Positions 27,487-37,327 of a DNA stretch of 64,000 nucleotides are shown in pieces (within the stretch, counting starts at the first letter, position 1; the number at the start of each line of letters is the position of its first letter). Both the position numbers and the translations under genes were made by a program. Source of the DNA: Roseiarcus sp963781895 (GTDB lineage Bacteria; Pseudomonadota; Alphaproteobacteria; Rhizobiales; Beijerinckiaceae); assembly GCA_963781895.1 (NCBI GenBank), contig CAWAIM010000029.1:5600-69599 (forward strand). The letters are read 5' to 3'. The notes beneath the pieces were generated by a model. That model was not told where the DNA came from. It did no database searches and saw nothing but the letters and a program-made list of their open reading frames with translations.

Positions 27487-28574
27487 TGCTCGAGGACAGC
27501 GATCTCGACGCGGCTGTCGCCGCCGGGCTCCTCGAGCCGGAGCTGCGCGCCGAGCTCGTCGCGTTTGCGGCTAAGCGGCGCCAGAGCGCAGGCCCGCTTG
27601 CCGCAGGGTCCGAGACGCCGGCGCCGAAATTCGACCCGGTCCACGTACTTTATTACGCCGGCGCCCTTCTGGTTATGGGCGCGATGGGATTGTTCGCCAA
27701 CTCGGCGTTCGACACTCTGGGCGGGTGGGCGCTAACCGCCATTGCGATCGTCTACGCGGCAGGATTTTTGTGGCTGGGCCGCGCGCTCTGGGCGAGGCAG
27801 GAAACGCGCATGCCTGGCGGATTGTGCGTCGCAATCGCGGTCTCGATGACTCCCCTGGCGATTTACGGCGCGCAGGACGCGCTAAATCTCTGGTCGGCGG
27901 ACAGACCCGGTGGCTATCACGAGTTCTATCCCTTAATCAACGGCAGTTGGGTGTTCATGGAACTTGGCGCGATCGTGGCGGCGACGCTTGCGCTGTATAA
28001 ATTCCCATTTGCGTTCATCCTTTTGATCGCCGCTGTCGCGCTCTGGTTCCTATCGATGGATCTCGCCGCGCTCATCGCGCATCGTCGCCTGCCGGACTGG
28101 AGCAGGGACTGGGAACTGCGCCTTACCGTTTCGAGGATCGTCGGTCTCGCCATGATCGCCGTCGCCTGGGCGATCGATCTCAAATGGAGCGCGCTCGGAG
28201 ATTTCGGCTTCTGGCTGCACCTGTTCGGCGCGATGACGCTTTGGGGCGCTATCACCTCCGGCGACGGGGGCGAATTCGGCAAGGCGGCTTATTGCGCCTT
28301 CAATATCGCGTTCATCGCTCTCGGGCTTTTCCTCGGCCGCCGCGTCTACGCGGTATTTGGCGCGATCGGCATAGCGTTGTATCTCGGCCATCTCGCTTTC
28401 GACGTCTTCAAGGACGTCATCGGCTTTTCTTTTGCCCTGTCGGCGATCGGCCTCGCCATCGTTTTCGCTGGCGTCTATCTGGAGCGCCGCCGCGCCGCCC
28501 TGAACGCCTATGTCGACGCCCATCTGCCTGAATTCTTCCGCGCATTGCGCCCGCTCCGCGCGCGACACGCGTGA
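27486..28574 (+). CDS. Polytopic membrane protein within the inositol operon
   Basis: A 362-residue protein with a short soluble N-terminus (MLEDSDLDAAVAAGLLEPEL) and about ten hydrophobic segments, for example VLYYAGALLVMGAMGLFAN and LSAIGLAIVFAGVYLERRR. The N-terminal pattern and layout resemble DUF2157-type membrane proteins, but I do not recognise it firmly and it has no transporter signature that I can name. The ATG overlaps the iolC stop as TGATG, so translation is coupled. It lies 26 bases before iolD, so it is co-expressed with inositol catabolism. A role in uptake is possible but unproven. Confidence 0.75.
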   Translation: MLEDSDLDAAVAAGLLEPELRAELVAFAAKRRQSAGPLAAGSETPAPKFDPVHVLYYAGALLVMGAMGLFANSAFDTLGGWALTAIAIVYAAGFLWLGRALWARQETRMPGGLCVAIAVSMTPLAIYGAQDALNLWSADRPGGYHEFYPLINGSWVFMELGAIVAATLALYKFPFAFILLIAAVALWFLSMDLAALIAHRRLPDWSRDWELRLTVSRIVGLAMIAVAWAIDLKWSALGDFGFWLHLFGAMTLWGAITSGDGGEFGKAAYCAFNIAFIALGLFLGRRVYAVFGAIGIALYLGHLAFDVFKDVIGFSFALSAIGLAIVFAGVYLERRRAALNAYVDAHLPEFFRALRPLRARHA

Positions 28575-28600
28575 TCGATTGAAAGAGGGACGCCTGCGCC

Positions 28601-30448
28601 ATGAAAACAGTCCGATTGACCGCCGCCCAAGCGATGGTCCGCTTCCTGAGCGCCCAGAAAGTCGAGGTCGACGGCCGCGAGCAGCGATTGTTCGAAGGCG
28701 TGTTCGCCATATTCGGCCACGGGAACGTAGCGGGGGTCGGCGAAGCGCTATACGCGGCGCGCGAGTCGCTGCCGACCTACCGCGCCCACAACGAGCAGGC
28801 GATGGCGCATGCCGCGATCGCGTTCGCCAAGGCGTCCCGCCGCAAGCGCATGATGGCCTGCACCACCTCGATCGGGCCCGGCGCGACCAATATGGTCACC
28901 GCCGCCGCGCTGGCGCATGTCAATCGCCTGCCGGTGCTGCTGATCCCGGGAGACGTCTTCGCCAGCCGCAGGCCCGATCCGGTTTTGCAACAGGTCGAGG
29001 ACTTCGGCGACGGAACGGTGAGCGCCAACGATTGTTTCCGCCCGGTGTCGCGCTATTTCGACCGGATCATGCGTCCCGAGCAGATCGTGCCGGCGCTGAC
29101 GCGAGCGATGGCCGTTCTGACCGATCCGGCCGAATGCGGGCCGGTCACGCTCGCCTTCTGCCAGGACGTGCAGACAGAGGCCTACGACTATCCCGCGACC
29201 TTTTTCGAGGGTCGCGTGCATCGCCAGCGGCGCATTGCGCCCGACCCGCGCGAAGTGGCCGAAGCCGCCGCGCTTTTGAGCAAGGCGAGAAGGCCGCTCG
29301 TGGTTTGCGGCGGCGGCGTTCTCTATTCCGACGCCGAACGCGAGCTGATCGATTTCTGCTCTCGCCGCGGGGTTCCCGTTGCGGAGACGCAAGCCGGCAA
29401 GTCCGCGACTCCGGTCGAACACCCGATGGCCATGGGAGCGATCGGCGTCACAGGCACCGGCGCCGCCAACGCGCTCGCCGCCGAGGCAGACGTGATCGTC
29501 GGCGCCGGCACGCGGTTTGCCGATTTCACGACCGGCTCTTGGGCCCTGTTCAAGAACCCCGATCGCAGGTTCATCAGCCTCAATGTCCAGCCTTTCGACG
29601 CCACGAAGCATCGCGCGGTCCCGGTGGTGGGAGACGCCCGGGTCGCACTGGCCGCGCTCGATGCGGCGCTGGAGGCGTGGAAGGCGCCGGGCGTGTGGAC
29701 CAATGCCGCCGTCAAGGCTAAGGCAGACTGGGAAGCGACCGCCGCGCGCTACACCGGCCCATCCAACGCGCAATTGCCGACCGACGCCGAAGTGCTCGGC
29801 GCCCTGATGCGCGGGGGCGAGAAGACCGACATCGTCGTGTGCGCCGCGGGCGGATTGCCGGGCGAGTTGCACAAGCTGTGGCGGTCGGGAGCGCCGCTCG
29901 GCTATCACGTCGAGTACGGCTATTCCTGTATGGGTTACGAAATCGCCGGCGGCCTTGGGGTCAAAATGGCCCTGCCCGACCGGGAAGTGGTCGTCACCAT
30001 TGGCGACGGCTCCTATCTGATGATGAATTCGGAGATCGCGACGTCGGTGATGCTGGGCAAGAAGCTCATCATTGTGGTCAACGACAATCGGGGGTTCGGC
30101 TGCATCAACCGGTTACAGAACGCGACCGGCGGCGCGCCGTTCAACAATCTTCTCGGCGACGCGAAGCACGTCATCCTGCCCGACGTCGACTTTGTGGCGC
30201 ATGCACGCTCGATGGGCGCTCAGGCGGTAAAGGTGGCTTCGATCGCGGAACTCGAGGCCGCGTTCAGGACCGCGCGCGAGGCGAAATCGACGCAGGTCAT
30301 CGTCATCGACACCGATCCCGCCGTCTCGACCGAGGCCGGCGGCTTCTGGTGGGACGTCGCCGTGCCGGCGGTCTCAAACCGCGCAGAGGTCGGCGCGGCA
30401 CGCCGCGATTATGAGGATGCGCAAAAAATCCAGCGCCTCGGAGATTGA
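28601..30448 (+). CDS. iolD: 3D-(3,5/4)-trihydroxycyclohexane-1,2-dione acylhydrolase
   Basis: Thiamine diphosphate enzyme that opens the inositol ring to 5-deoxyglucuronate. The 615-residue protein has the ThDP-family architecture: an N-terminal Pyr domain with the catalytic glutamate in RAHNEQAMAHAAIAFAKA, a central domain, and a C-terminal PP domain. The PP domain has the metal/ThDP motif GDGSYLMMNSEIATSVMLGK leading to NDNRGFGC. Length and order in the cluster match IolD. A GAGGGACGC segment precedes the ATG. The next gene, iolE, starts one base after its stop. Confidence 0.96.
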   Translation: MKTVRLTAAQAMVRFLSAQKVEVDGREQRLFEGVFAIFGHGNVAGVGEALYAARESLPTYRAHNEQAMAHAAIAFAKASRRKRMMACTTSIGPGATNMVTAAALAHVNRLPVLLIPGDVFASRRPDPVLQQVEDFGDGTVSANDCFRPVSRYFDRIMRPEQIVPALTRAMAVLTDPAECGPVTLAFCQDVQTEAYDYPATFFEGRVHRQRRIAPDPREVAEAAALLSKARRPLVVCGGGVLYSDAERELIDFCSRRGVPVAETQAGKSATPVEHPMAMGAIGVTGTGAANALAAEADVIVGAGTRFADFTTGSWALFKNPDRRFISLNVQPFDATKHRAVPVVGDARVALAALDAALEAWKAPGVWTNAAVKAKADWEATAARYTGPSNAQLPTDAEVLGALMRGGEKTDIVVCAAGGLPGELHKLWRSGAPLGYHVEYGYSCMGYEIAGGLGVKMALPDREVVVTIGDGSYLMMNSEIATSVMLGKKLIIVVNDNRGFGCINRLQNATGGAPFNNLLGDAKHVILPDVDFVAHARSMGAQAVKVASIAELEAAFRTAREAKSTQVIVIDTDPAVSTEAGGFWWDVAVPAVSNRAEVGAARRDYEDAQKIQRLGD

Positions 30449-30449
30449 C

Positions 30450-31349
30450 ATGAGCATTCGTATCGGCGCCAATCCGATTGGCTGGACCAACGACGATCTT
30501 CAGGAAATTGGCGGCGACACGCCGCTCGAAACGTGCTTGGCGCAGGCTAAGGAGGCCGGGGTCGAGGGCATGGAGTTCGGCCATAAATTCCCGCGCGAAG
30601 GAGGAGCGATGAAGGCGAAGCTCGCCTCGTTCGGGATGGTCTTTGTCGGCGGTTGGTATTCGACCGAATTGCTGAAGCGCTCCGCACGCGAGGAATACGA
30701 GGCGGCCAAAGCGCACATCGCCATGACGAAGGGCGCGGGCGCGAGCGTCATGATCGCGGCGGAGACCTCGAATTGCATCCACGGCGACCGCGCCATGCCG
30801 CTTTCGCGGCGTCCGCGCCTGGAAAAGGCCGACTGGGCCGGCTACGGCGCCAAGATGACCGAGTTCGCCGAGCGTGTCGCCGACGAGGGCCTGAAGCTCT
30901 GCTATCATCATCATATGGGCACCATCATCCAGTCCGAACGGGACATTGACGCCTTCATGGCGCACACCAAGGCGCCCGTGCGCCTGCTGCTCGACACCGG
31001 CCATGCACGCTGGGGCGGTTCCGATCCGGCGGCGCTGGCGCGGGCCTACCGCGATCGCATCGGTCACGTGCACTGCAAGGACGTACGCGAGGCCAAGATG
31101 CGGGAGTCGAACGCCGGCGACTGGAGCTTCCTGGATTCCATCCTCGGCATGGGCGAGGAGCTCGGCGTCTATACGGTGCCGGGCGACGGCATGATCGACT
31201 ATGTGGCGGTGTTCAAGGAGCTCAAAGGCTATTCCGGCTGGGTCGTGCTGGAGGCCGAACAGGACCCCAAAAAGGCGCCGGCGCTGCCTTACGCCAAAAA
31301 GGGCGTCGCGCACATTCGCGCGTCGCTGAAGGAAGCAGGGCTGAGTTAA
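30450..31349 (+). CDS. iolE: 2-keto-myo-inositol dehydratase
   Basis: Dehydrates 2-keto-myo-inositol to the trihydroxycyclohexanedione used by IolD. The 299-residue protein has the xylose isomerase-like TIM barrel, with metal-ligand motifs GVEGMEFGHKFP, LCYHHHMGTII, LLLDTGHARWGG, IGHVHCKDVRE and WVVLEAEQDP. It starts (ATG 30450) one base after the iolD stop, so the two are tightly coupled; an in-frame start at 30411 would overlap iolD. Confidence 0.95.
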   Translation: MSIRIGANPIGWTNDDLQEIGGDTPLETCLAQAKEAGVEGMEFGHKFPREGGAMKAKLASFGMVFVGGWYSTELLKRSAREEYEAAKAHIAMTKGAGASVMIAAETSNCIHGDRAMPLSRRPRLEKADWAGYGAKMTEFAERVADEGLKLCYHHHMGTIIQSERDIDAFMAHTKAPVRLLLDTGHARWGGSDPAALARAYRDRIGHVHCKDVREAKMRESNAGDWSFLDSILGMGEELGVYTVPGDGMIDYVAVFKELKGYSGWVVLEAEQDPKKAPALPYAKKGVAHIRASLKEAGLS

Positions 31350-31459
31350 CCCAGTCCTCCCAATCTCCGCTCGCGGGCGAAAGGCAAGTCGCTTCTCCTG
31401 CTTGCGGGAGAAGGCGCCGGGCGGATGAAAATGCCAAACTGACTCAGGAGGCCGCAATC

Positions 31460-32260
31460 ATGGCGCAATCGCAACTGCTCGTTCATCCCAGCCGGGCCGC
31501 CGACGGCGTCGGCCATCATATCACCCCGGCCAGCGCCGGATGGAGCTACGTCGGATTTGAGACGCGGACGATGAAGCACGGCGCGCAGTCCAAGCTCGAG
31601 ACGGCGGGAAACGAAGTCTGCGTCGTTCTCCTCTCGGGAAAAGCTCGGGTGACCGCCGACGGTTTCGATTCCGGGACGATCGGCGAGCGCGCGAGCGTGT
31701 TCGACGGCCTGCCATGGTCGGTCTATTTGCCGCCCCATAGCGCGGCGATAATCGAAGCGGCGTCCGATTGCGAGCTGGCGTTGTGCTCGGCGCCGGCGAG
31801 CGGACGACTGAAGGCGCGCGTCATCGCGCCGAGCGACGTCGGCACGCTGACCCGCGGAGCCGGCACGAACGCGCGCCACGTCCGCAACATCCTGCCCGAG
31901 GACGCGGAGGCCGAGAGCCTGCTGGTCGTCGAGGTGATCACGCCCGGCGGCAACTGGTCGAGCTATCCGCCGCACAAGCACGACCGAGACGCGCTGCCTG
32001 ACGAATCGTATCTCGAGGAGACATACTATCACCGCCTGTCGCCTCCGCAGGGGTTCGCCTTCCAGCGCATATATACGGATGACCGCTCGCTCGACGAAAC
32101 TTTGACAGTCACGGACGGAGACGTCGTGCTGGTGCCGCGGGGCTATCATCCTGTCGGCGCGCCGCACGGCTATGACCTGTTCTATCTCAATGTGATGGCA
32201 GGGCCGAAGCGGGTCTGGCGCTTTCACAACGACCCGGCGCACGAGTGGCTGATGAAATAG
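31460..32260 (+). CDS. iolB: 5-deoxy-glucuronate isomerase
   Basis: Isomerises 5-deoxy-glucuronate to 2-deoxy-5-keto-gluconate, the IolC substrate. The 266-residue bicupin is recognisable from TPGGNWSSYPPHKHDRD (metal-binding histidines), LEETYYHRLSPPQGFAFQRI and VPRGYHPVGAPHGYDLFYLN. A GGAGG ribosome binding site lies before the ATG at 31460. It is separated from iolE by 110 bases and is the last gene before a terminator at 32298-32332. Confidence 0.95.
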   Translation: MAQSQLLVHPSRAADGVGHHITPASAGWSYVGFETRTMKHGAQSKLETAGNEVCVVLLSGKARVTADGFDSGTIGERASVFDGLPWSVYLPPHSAAIIEAASDCELALCSAPASGRLKARVIAPSDVGTLTRGAGTNARHVRNILPEDAEAESLLVVEVITPGGNWSSYPPHKHDRDALPDESYLEETYYHRLSPPQGFAFQRIYTDDRSLDETLTVTDGDVVLVPRGYHPVGAPHGYDLFYLNVMAGPKRVWRFHNDPAHEWLMK

Positions 32261-32297
32261 CGTCGGCTTCGGTCCGTCGCATTCGCTCGCCAAAGAG

Positions 32298-32332
32298 AGG
32301 CGCGCTGGACGTAACTCGCGGCGCGCCTTTTT
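32298..32332 (+). terminator. Rho-independent terminator of the inositol operon
   Basis: Stem aggcgcgc (32298-32305) pairs with gcgcgcct (32321-32328), with a 15-base loop and five T residues at 32328-32332. It lies 38 bases after iolB on the same strand. Confidence 0.8.
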
Positions 32333-32779
32333 GGGTCGCGGATTGCGTCTTTTCAATCGCTTGCGGCGCCATTTGGCGCCGACCCGACGCGCCGTGCATG
32401 CAATTCAGGCGGCTTGGGGTTCACGCAGCTGACGCGATGCTCCGCGCCGTTTCGCTGCGGGGCGAGGGCTTCGCGGCGGAGGCGTCGCGGGGCCGCAAAC
32501 GCGACCGCTCCCGACCCGCGAGGCGGTTGGCCCCGCTTCCCGCCGCCGTTGAGCGCGAACGTCCGTCGGCGTGTCGCTCAGGCCTGTTCTGGCCGGTCAT
32601 CGACCCGTATCGACAACAGAGCCAAGATACCACACTTTCCGATATTCGGAAATACAAATTTAGAAGTAATGGATATTATTATATGAATTGTCACCGGTCG
32701 CGCCGCGGCGCACCGTCTCCGGCGGGTCGCGCTCGATGATCGGCGGAGTCTCCGGCGCGCGGGCGTAAGCCGCGGGCGC
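32333..32779. other. Non-coding stretch after the inositol operon
   Basis: No supported gene. It includes a short AT-rich island at about 32630-32690 (for example ggatattattatatg) that contrasts with the GC-rich surroundings and could be a promoter or the trace of an old insertion. I see no terminal repeats around it. Confidence 0.45.
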
Positions 32780-32862
32780 TCACGCCGCGCGCGTCGCTCT
32801 CATCAGATGCGGCGGCTGGTCGGACTCGCGGCCTCGCCGTCGCGCCGTGCGTCGGCCCGGCC
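32780..32862 (-). pseudogene. Remnant of a duplicated SIS-gene 3' end
   Basis: Reading minus strand, the sequence encodes RTARRRGRESDQPPHLMRA and a few more residues before a stop at 32780-32782. This is nearly the same as the C-terminus of the intact SIS gene 165 bases away (TARRRGRDPDQPPHLLKV). At the DNA level 32806-32847 and 32971-33012 match in 38 of 42 bases. No upstream part of a gene is present, so it is the vestige of a tandem duplication. Confidence 0.7.
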
Positions 32863-32944
32863 GAATCCGGCGAAAGTCGTGCGAATTCGCCGTTTATTTC
32901 TGTTAGAGGGAGTCGCCCACCGCGGATCGATCCTCGCGCCCCGT

Positions 32945-33974
32945 CTAGACCGTCCGCGTCACCTTCAGAAGATGCGGCGGCTGATCGGGATCGCGGCCGC
33001 GCCGTCGCGCCGTCGCCTCCGCCAGGCGATAGAAGGCGTGCAGCGCGGCGATCGGCGTCAAGAGCGGATGGCCGGCGTCCGGCGCGACGAGGGTCGGCCA
33101 GCGCGGATGCGGCTCGACGTCGACAAGGAGCGGCGCGGCCCCGAACGAGGCAAGACGCTCGACGCTGTCAAAAAACCCCGTCCGCGCGGCGTCAGCGGGC
33201 GCGAAGGCGACAATCGGAAACCCGGGGCCGATGACGGCCGCCGGCCCGTGCAGCACTTCGGCGGACGAGAACGCTTCGGCGTGAATCGCCGAAGTTTCCT
33301 TGAGCTTGAGCGCGGCCTCGGCGGCTACGGCGAAGGTCGCGCCGCGACCGATCACGAACAGCGACGCGGAATTGGCCAGCGCCTCGACGGCCCGCTCTGG
33401 CGGTGGGGCGCGCGACGCGTCGAGAATGGAAGGCAGCTTGTCGAGCGCGGCTGCGAGTGCGGCGTCCTCGCACCAATGCGCCACCAGCGACACGCCGGCG
33501 ACGAGCGCGGCGATCATCGATTTCGTCGCCGCGACAGAGTGTTCCTGGCCGGCGCAGAGCGGCAACAGCGCGTCCGCGTCATGCGCGACCGGCAATTCTC
33601 AAGTCATTGACGAGCGCAATCGTCATCGCGCCAGAGGCCTTCGCCGCGCGCTGCATGGCGATGATGTCCGGACTGCGACCCGATTGTGAAATGGTGATGG
33701 CGGCCGCGCCGTCGAGCAGAAGCGGCGCGCGATAGAGCGAAGCGATCGATGGTCCCAGCGAGGCGCAGGCGAGAGCGATTCTGATCTCGACGAGGTGCTT
33801 AACGAACAGACCCGCGTGATCGGAGCTCCCGCGCGCGATCGTCGCGACGAAGGAGGGCCTGCGCGCCCGCAGCAGCTCGGCCAGTTCAATCGTCGCGCGC
33901 GAATTGGCGGCCAATTGACGGCGTGCGACGGCGCCGCACTCGGCGATCTCCGCCGCCATGAAGGTTTCGCTCAT
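32945..33974 (-). CDS. SIS-domain aminosugar isomerase/deaminase (GlmS C-terminal-like), one frame break
   Basis: A protein of about 343 residues with two SIS domains and no glutamine amidotransferase domain, like AgaS/NagB-II or GlmS-related deaminases. It is probably cytosolic and acts on a phosphorylated aminosugar. Motifs seen are ARGSSDHAGLFVKHLVE, TISQSGRSPDII (first SIS), GQEHSVAATKSMIAAL and IGRGATFAVAAEAALKLKET (second SIS). The frame breaks at about 33595 by one extra base between ALVNDL and PVAHDADALLPLCAGQ. A nagA or GntR regulator, common neighbours, is not present, so the substrate is open. Confidence 0.85.
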
Positions 33975-34180
33975 GGCGCTCCTCGGTCCGGACGCGGGCG
34001 CGCGCCCGACGACAGGGTCAGTCCGGCGACAGATTCATGAGTTTTCGAGCGTCCGTCCGACCGAAAAACTCCGTGATCGCCGAGACCGATGTCGAGCATC
34101 ATCGATTCTTGCCGGGTCGCCGACGCCGGCGTTCCCGAATACACGGGCGCCGTTCCGGGTTTCGAGCCTGTCGGGAGGCG

Positions 34181-35201
34181 CTACTGGCCAGCGGGCTTCT
34201 CGAGGTGGCCTCCGAACTCGTAACGCAATGCCGAAAGAATCTTGTCCTGGAATTCGGCCTCGCCGCGCGAACTGAAGCGCTCGTAGAGAGCGGTCGTCAG
34301 CACGGGAACGGGCACTCCCTCGTCGATCGCCGCCTTGATCGTCCACCGGCCTTCCCCCGAATCCGATACCCGCCCCGAATATTTCGCGAGCTGCGGGTCC
34401 TGGATCAGCGCCGCCGCCGCCAGATCGAGCAGCCACGAGGCGATCACGCTGCCGCGGCGCCAAACCTCCGCGACGTCGGGCAAATCAAGGTCATATTGAT
34501 AGAGCTCGGGGTCGGCCAGCGGAGTCGTCTCGGCGTCGCTCTCGTGGGCTCGTTTCCCGATGTTGGCGGAGTGAAGAACGGCGAGCCCTTCCGCATAAGA
34601 GGCCATGATTCCATATTCGATGCCGTTATGGACCATCTTGACGAAGTGACCGGCGCCGTTCGGACCGCAGTGCAGATAACCATTCTCCGACGTTCCCTTG
34701 ATCTTGTCCCGCCCTGGCGTTCGCTCGATGTGGCCGAGGCCCGGCGCCAGCGTGGCGAAAATCGGATCGAGATGGCTTCACTGCGGCTTCATCGCCGCCG
34801 ATCATCATGCAGAAGCCTCGCTCGAGGCCCCAGACGCCGCCGCTCGTTCCGACGTCCACGTATTGAACGCCCTTGGCCGCCAGCGCCTTGGCGCGCCGGA
34901 TGTCATCGACGTAGTACGAGTTCCCGCCGTCGATGAGGATGTCTCCCGGCTCGAGATGCGGTAAGACGCCGGCGATGGCGCTGTCCACCACCGCAGCCGG
35001 CACCATCAGCCAAACCGCCCTGGGCTTCTGGAGCTTTGCCGCCAGATCCTGGAGCGAAGCCGCGCCTGTGGCGCCACGCTTGGCGACCTCCTCGACCGCC
35101 TTCGGCGACATGTCATAGGCGACGCAATCGTGACCGCCGGCAATCAGCCGGCGAACCATGTTGGCGCCCATGCGGCCTAAACCAACCATTCCCAGTTGCA
35201 T
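34181..35201 (-). CDS. gnd: 6-phosphogluconate dehydrogenase, decarboxylating, one frame break
   Basis: Short (about 339-residue) form of the pentose phosphate enzyme that converts 6-phosphogluconate to ribulose 5-phosphate. The N-terminus MQLGMVGLGRMGANMVRRL is the Rossmann motif; DGGNSYYVDD and DVGTSGGVWGLERGF are substrate-site signatures. The frame breaks at about 34774, where one extra C follows GGDEAAVK. Removing it gives HLDPIFATLAPGLGHIERT and continues through KMVHNGIEYGIMASYAEG to the end. The break is in a GG pair on the plus strand. It is divergent from an L,D-transpeptidase gene. Confidence 0.92.
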
Positions 35202-35568
35202 GGCGATCTCTCAGTGATTGGCTGGGCCCATTCGGGCCGGTTGGGCGCTGGCTCGAATATTGGCTCATTCGGGCGCATCGATGATACTCGCACAACGCGC
35301 GGCCGTTCGAAACTATCGACGACATCGCGCGACGGCTTCACGGTCCGCGGCGCTACATTCCCCGGCCGCCGCAATGGTGTGGCCAAAAAGCGTCTCCTTT
35401 GACACAATTTAACCTGATTGGCGGATTCTGCGTCCGGCATAACCCCGGAGGTATTGCGCGACCCTCCCATATCACCATAATTTGAATTGCAGGCGCTTGC
35501 GGCGGGGGGAGTGCGGAGCGTCGAATTGCGTTGTTCGTCGAAGCACATCGCCAAAATTGGGGGAGCAC
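35202..35568. other. Divergent intergenic region, gnd / L,D-transpeptidase
   Basis: No gene. It should hold promoters for both directions. A TTGACA at about 35399-35404 is the best -35 for the plus strand, but no good -10 follows at 17 bases. Short inverted elements built from cattcggg occur near 35228-35275. Confidence 0.4.
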
Positions 35569-36120
35569 ATGGTTCGATCCCTGATCCGCGCCGCCGTCCT
35601 GGCCGGCCTGATTATGAGCGCAAGTTCGGCGCCTCTGTTCGCCAGCGCTCTGGACTCGCAGTTGCAACCGTTCGCTTCGCCGATCCCACGCCAGACCGTC
35701 AACTTCAACGGCAGGGAAGCTCCTGGGACGATCATCATCCGCACCGGAGAGCGGCGGCTCTATTTCATCCTGCCATACCATCAGGCGCTCAGATATGGCG
35801 TCGGGGTTGGGCGGCCCGGCTTCACCTGGGCGGGCGTGACGCGTATCGGCAACAAACGGGAATGGCCGGACTGGACGCCGCCGCCGCAGATGCTGAGGCG
35901 TCGTCCTGACCTTCCGCGGCATATGGAGGGCGGTCTCGACAATCCGCTCGGGGCGCGAGCGATGTACCTTGCCGGCACGCTCTATCGCATCCATGGGTCG
36001 AACGAGCCCGACACGATCGGGCAGGCGGTCTCGTCCGGCTGCATCCGCATGACCAATGACGACGTCGTCGATCTATACAGCCGCGCCAGAATCGGCGCCC
36101 GGGTGATCGTGACCCGCTGA
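35569..36120 (+). CDS. L,D-transpeptidase (YkuD domain)
   Basis: A 183-residue exported enzyme that makes 3-3 peptidoglycan crosslinks or attaches proteins to peptidoglycan. The signal peptide is VLAGLIMSASSAPLFASA. The YkuD core contains H142 (RIHGSNEP) and the catalytic cysteine C158 in SSGCIRMTNDDVVDLY. It has no LysM or other binding domain. The ATG at 35569 follows a GGGGGAG ribosome binding site. A paralogue lies at 39473-39991. Confidence 0.93.
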   Translation: MVRSLIRAAVLAGLIMSASSAPLFASALDSQLQPFASPIPRQTVNFNGREAPGTIIIRTGERRLYFILPYHQALRYGVGVGRPGFTWAGVTRIGNKREWPDWTPPPQMLRRRPDLPRHMEGGLDNPLGARAMYLAGTLYRIHGSNEPDTIGQAVSSGCIRMTNDDVVDLYSRARIGARVIVTR

Positions 36121-36193
36121 GGAGGCTCGCCGCCGGCCGTCTTCCGCCGGCGGGCGCCTTCCCTTCCGGCAATTGCGCGACTATGTTGTGGCG

Positions 36194-37213
36194 ATGGATG
36201 TTGACGCGCCCCTGTCCGCGCCGCCGCTGGTCGATCCGTTCGGCCGCGCGATCGCTTATGTGCGGGTTTCGGTGACGGACCGCTGCGACTATCGGTGCGT
36301 CTACTGCATGTCCGAGGACATGAGTTTCCTGCCCAAGCGCGACGTGCTGTCGCTCGAGGAGCTGGATCGTTTGTGCTCGGCTTTCGTGGGTCTTGGGGCG
36401 CGCAAGATCCGCGTCACCGGAGGCGAACCGCTGGTCAGGCGCAACGTGATGTCGCTGTTTGGCGGCCTGTCGCGACATCTGGCGAACGGGTCGCTCGACG
36501 AAGTGACGCTGACGACGAACGGCTCGCAACTCGCACGCTTCGCCCGCGAACTCGTCGATTGCGGCGTCAAACGCGTCAACGTCTCGCTCGACACGCTCGA
36601 CCCGGACAAGTTCCGAACCGTCACGCGTTGGGGCGATCTGAAGGTCGTTCTGGGCGGCGTCGACGCCGCGGCCGGGGCGGGACTCAAGATCAAGATCAAC
36701 ACCGTCGCGCTGAAGGGCTTCAACGACCGCGAGGCGCCAGTTCTGGTCGAGTGGGCGCACCGGCGCGGCTTTGACATCAGCTTCATCGAGGTCATGCCGC
36801 TTGGCGCGATGGAGCGCGATCGCGCCGACCAGTTCATGCCATTGACGGAGCTGCGCGCCGATTTCGAGCGCTCGTGGACCCTGACGCCATCCGCCTACGC
36901 GACCGGCGGCCCGGCGCGCTACTACGACGTCAAAGAGACCGGCGGCCGCGTCGGCTTCATCACTCCGCTCACGCACAATTTCTGCGAGAGCTGCAATCGC
37001 GTGCGAGTCACCTGCACCGGCACGCTCTATATGTGCCTCGGGCAGGAGGACGCGGCGAATTTGCGCGAGCCGTTGCGCCGCTCTCAATCCGACGAGCCGC
37101 TTGTCGCCGCGATCCGCGCGGCGATCGCGCGCAAGCCCAAGGGTCATGACTTCGTCATCGCCCGCGCGGCGGCGCCGGCGACGAAGCGGCATATGAGCGC
37201 GACCGGCGGCTGA
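36194..37213 (+). CDS. moaA: GTP 3',8-cyclase, molybdenum cofactor biosynthesis
   Basis: Radical-SAM enzyme for the first step of molybdopterin synthesis. From ATG 36194 it is 339 residues. The N-terminal 4Fe-4S cluster motif is C31, C35, C38 (DRCDYRCVYCMS). VTGGEPLVRRNV is the SAM-contact region. The C-terminal cluster uses the cysteines of NFCESCNRVRVTCTG, and the protein ends in the conserved GG. An in-frame start at 36173 is possible. No other moa gene is adjacent in the window. Confidence 0.96.
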   Translation: MDVDAPLSAPPLVDPFGRAIAYVRVSVTDRCDYRCVYCMSEDMSFLPKRDVLSLEELDRLCSAFVGLGARKIRVTGGEPLVRRNVMSLFGGLSRHLANGSLDEVTLTTNGSQLARFARELVDCGVKRVNVSLDTLDPDKFRTVTRWGDLKVVLGGVDAAAGAGLKIKINTVALKGFNDREAPVLVEWAHRRGFDISFIEVMPLGAMERDRADQFMPLTELRADFERSWTLTPSAYATGGPARYYDVKETGGRVGFITPLTHNFCESCNRVRVTCTGTLYMCLGQEDAANLREPLRRSQSDEPLVAAIRAAIARKPKGHDFVIARAAAPATKRHMSATGG

Positions 37214-37327
37214 TCGCGCGTCATATTTTTGCCTTACGCCCCGCTGGCGACGCGCGCGGTTAAGCTCTATATCAGTCATTGATGATGGGCGGGACCTTGA
37301 CTCTCCGCTCCCAAAAGGACCAACGCC

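Noticed and set aside
32630..32690. AT-rich island as an attachment site of an integrated element
   Set aside because: No integrase, no tRNA gene and no matching repeat at the other side of a candidate element.
32945..33974. SIS gene as the inositol regulator IolR
   Set aside because: It has two SIS domains but no N-terminal helix-turn-helix of the RpiR family, so it is an enzyme rather than a repressor.
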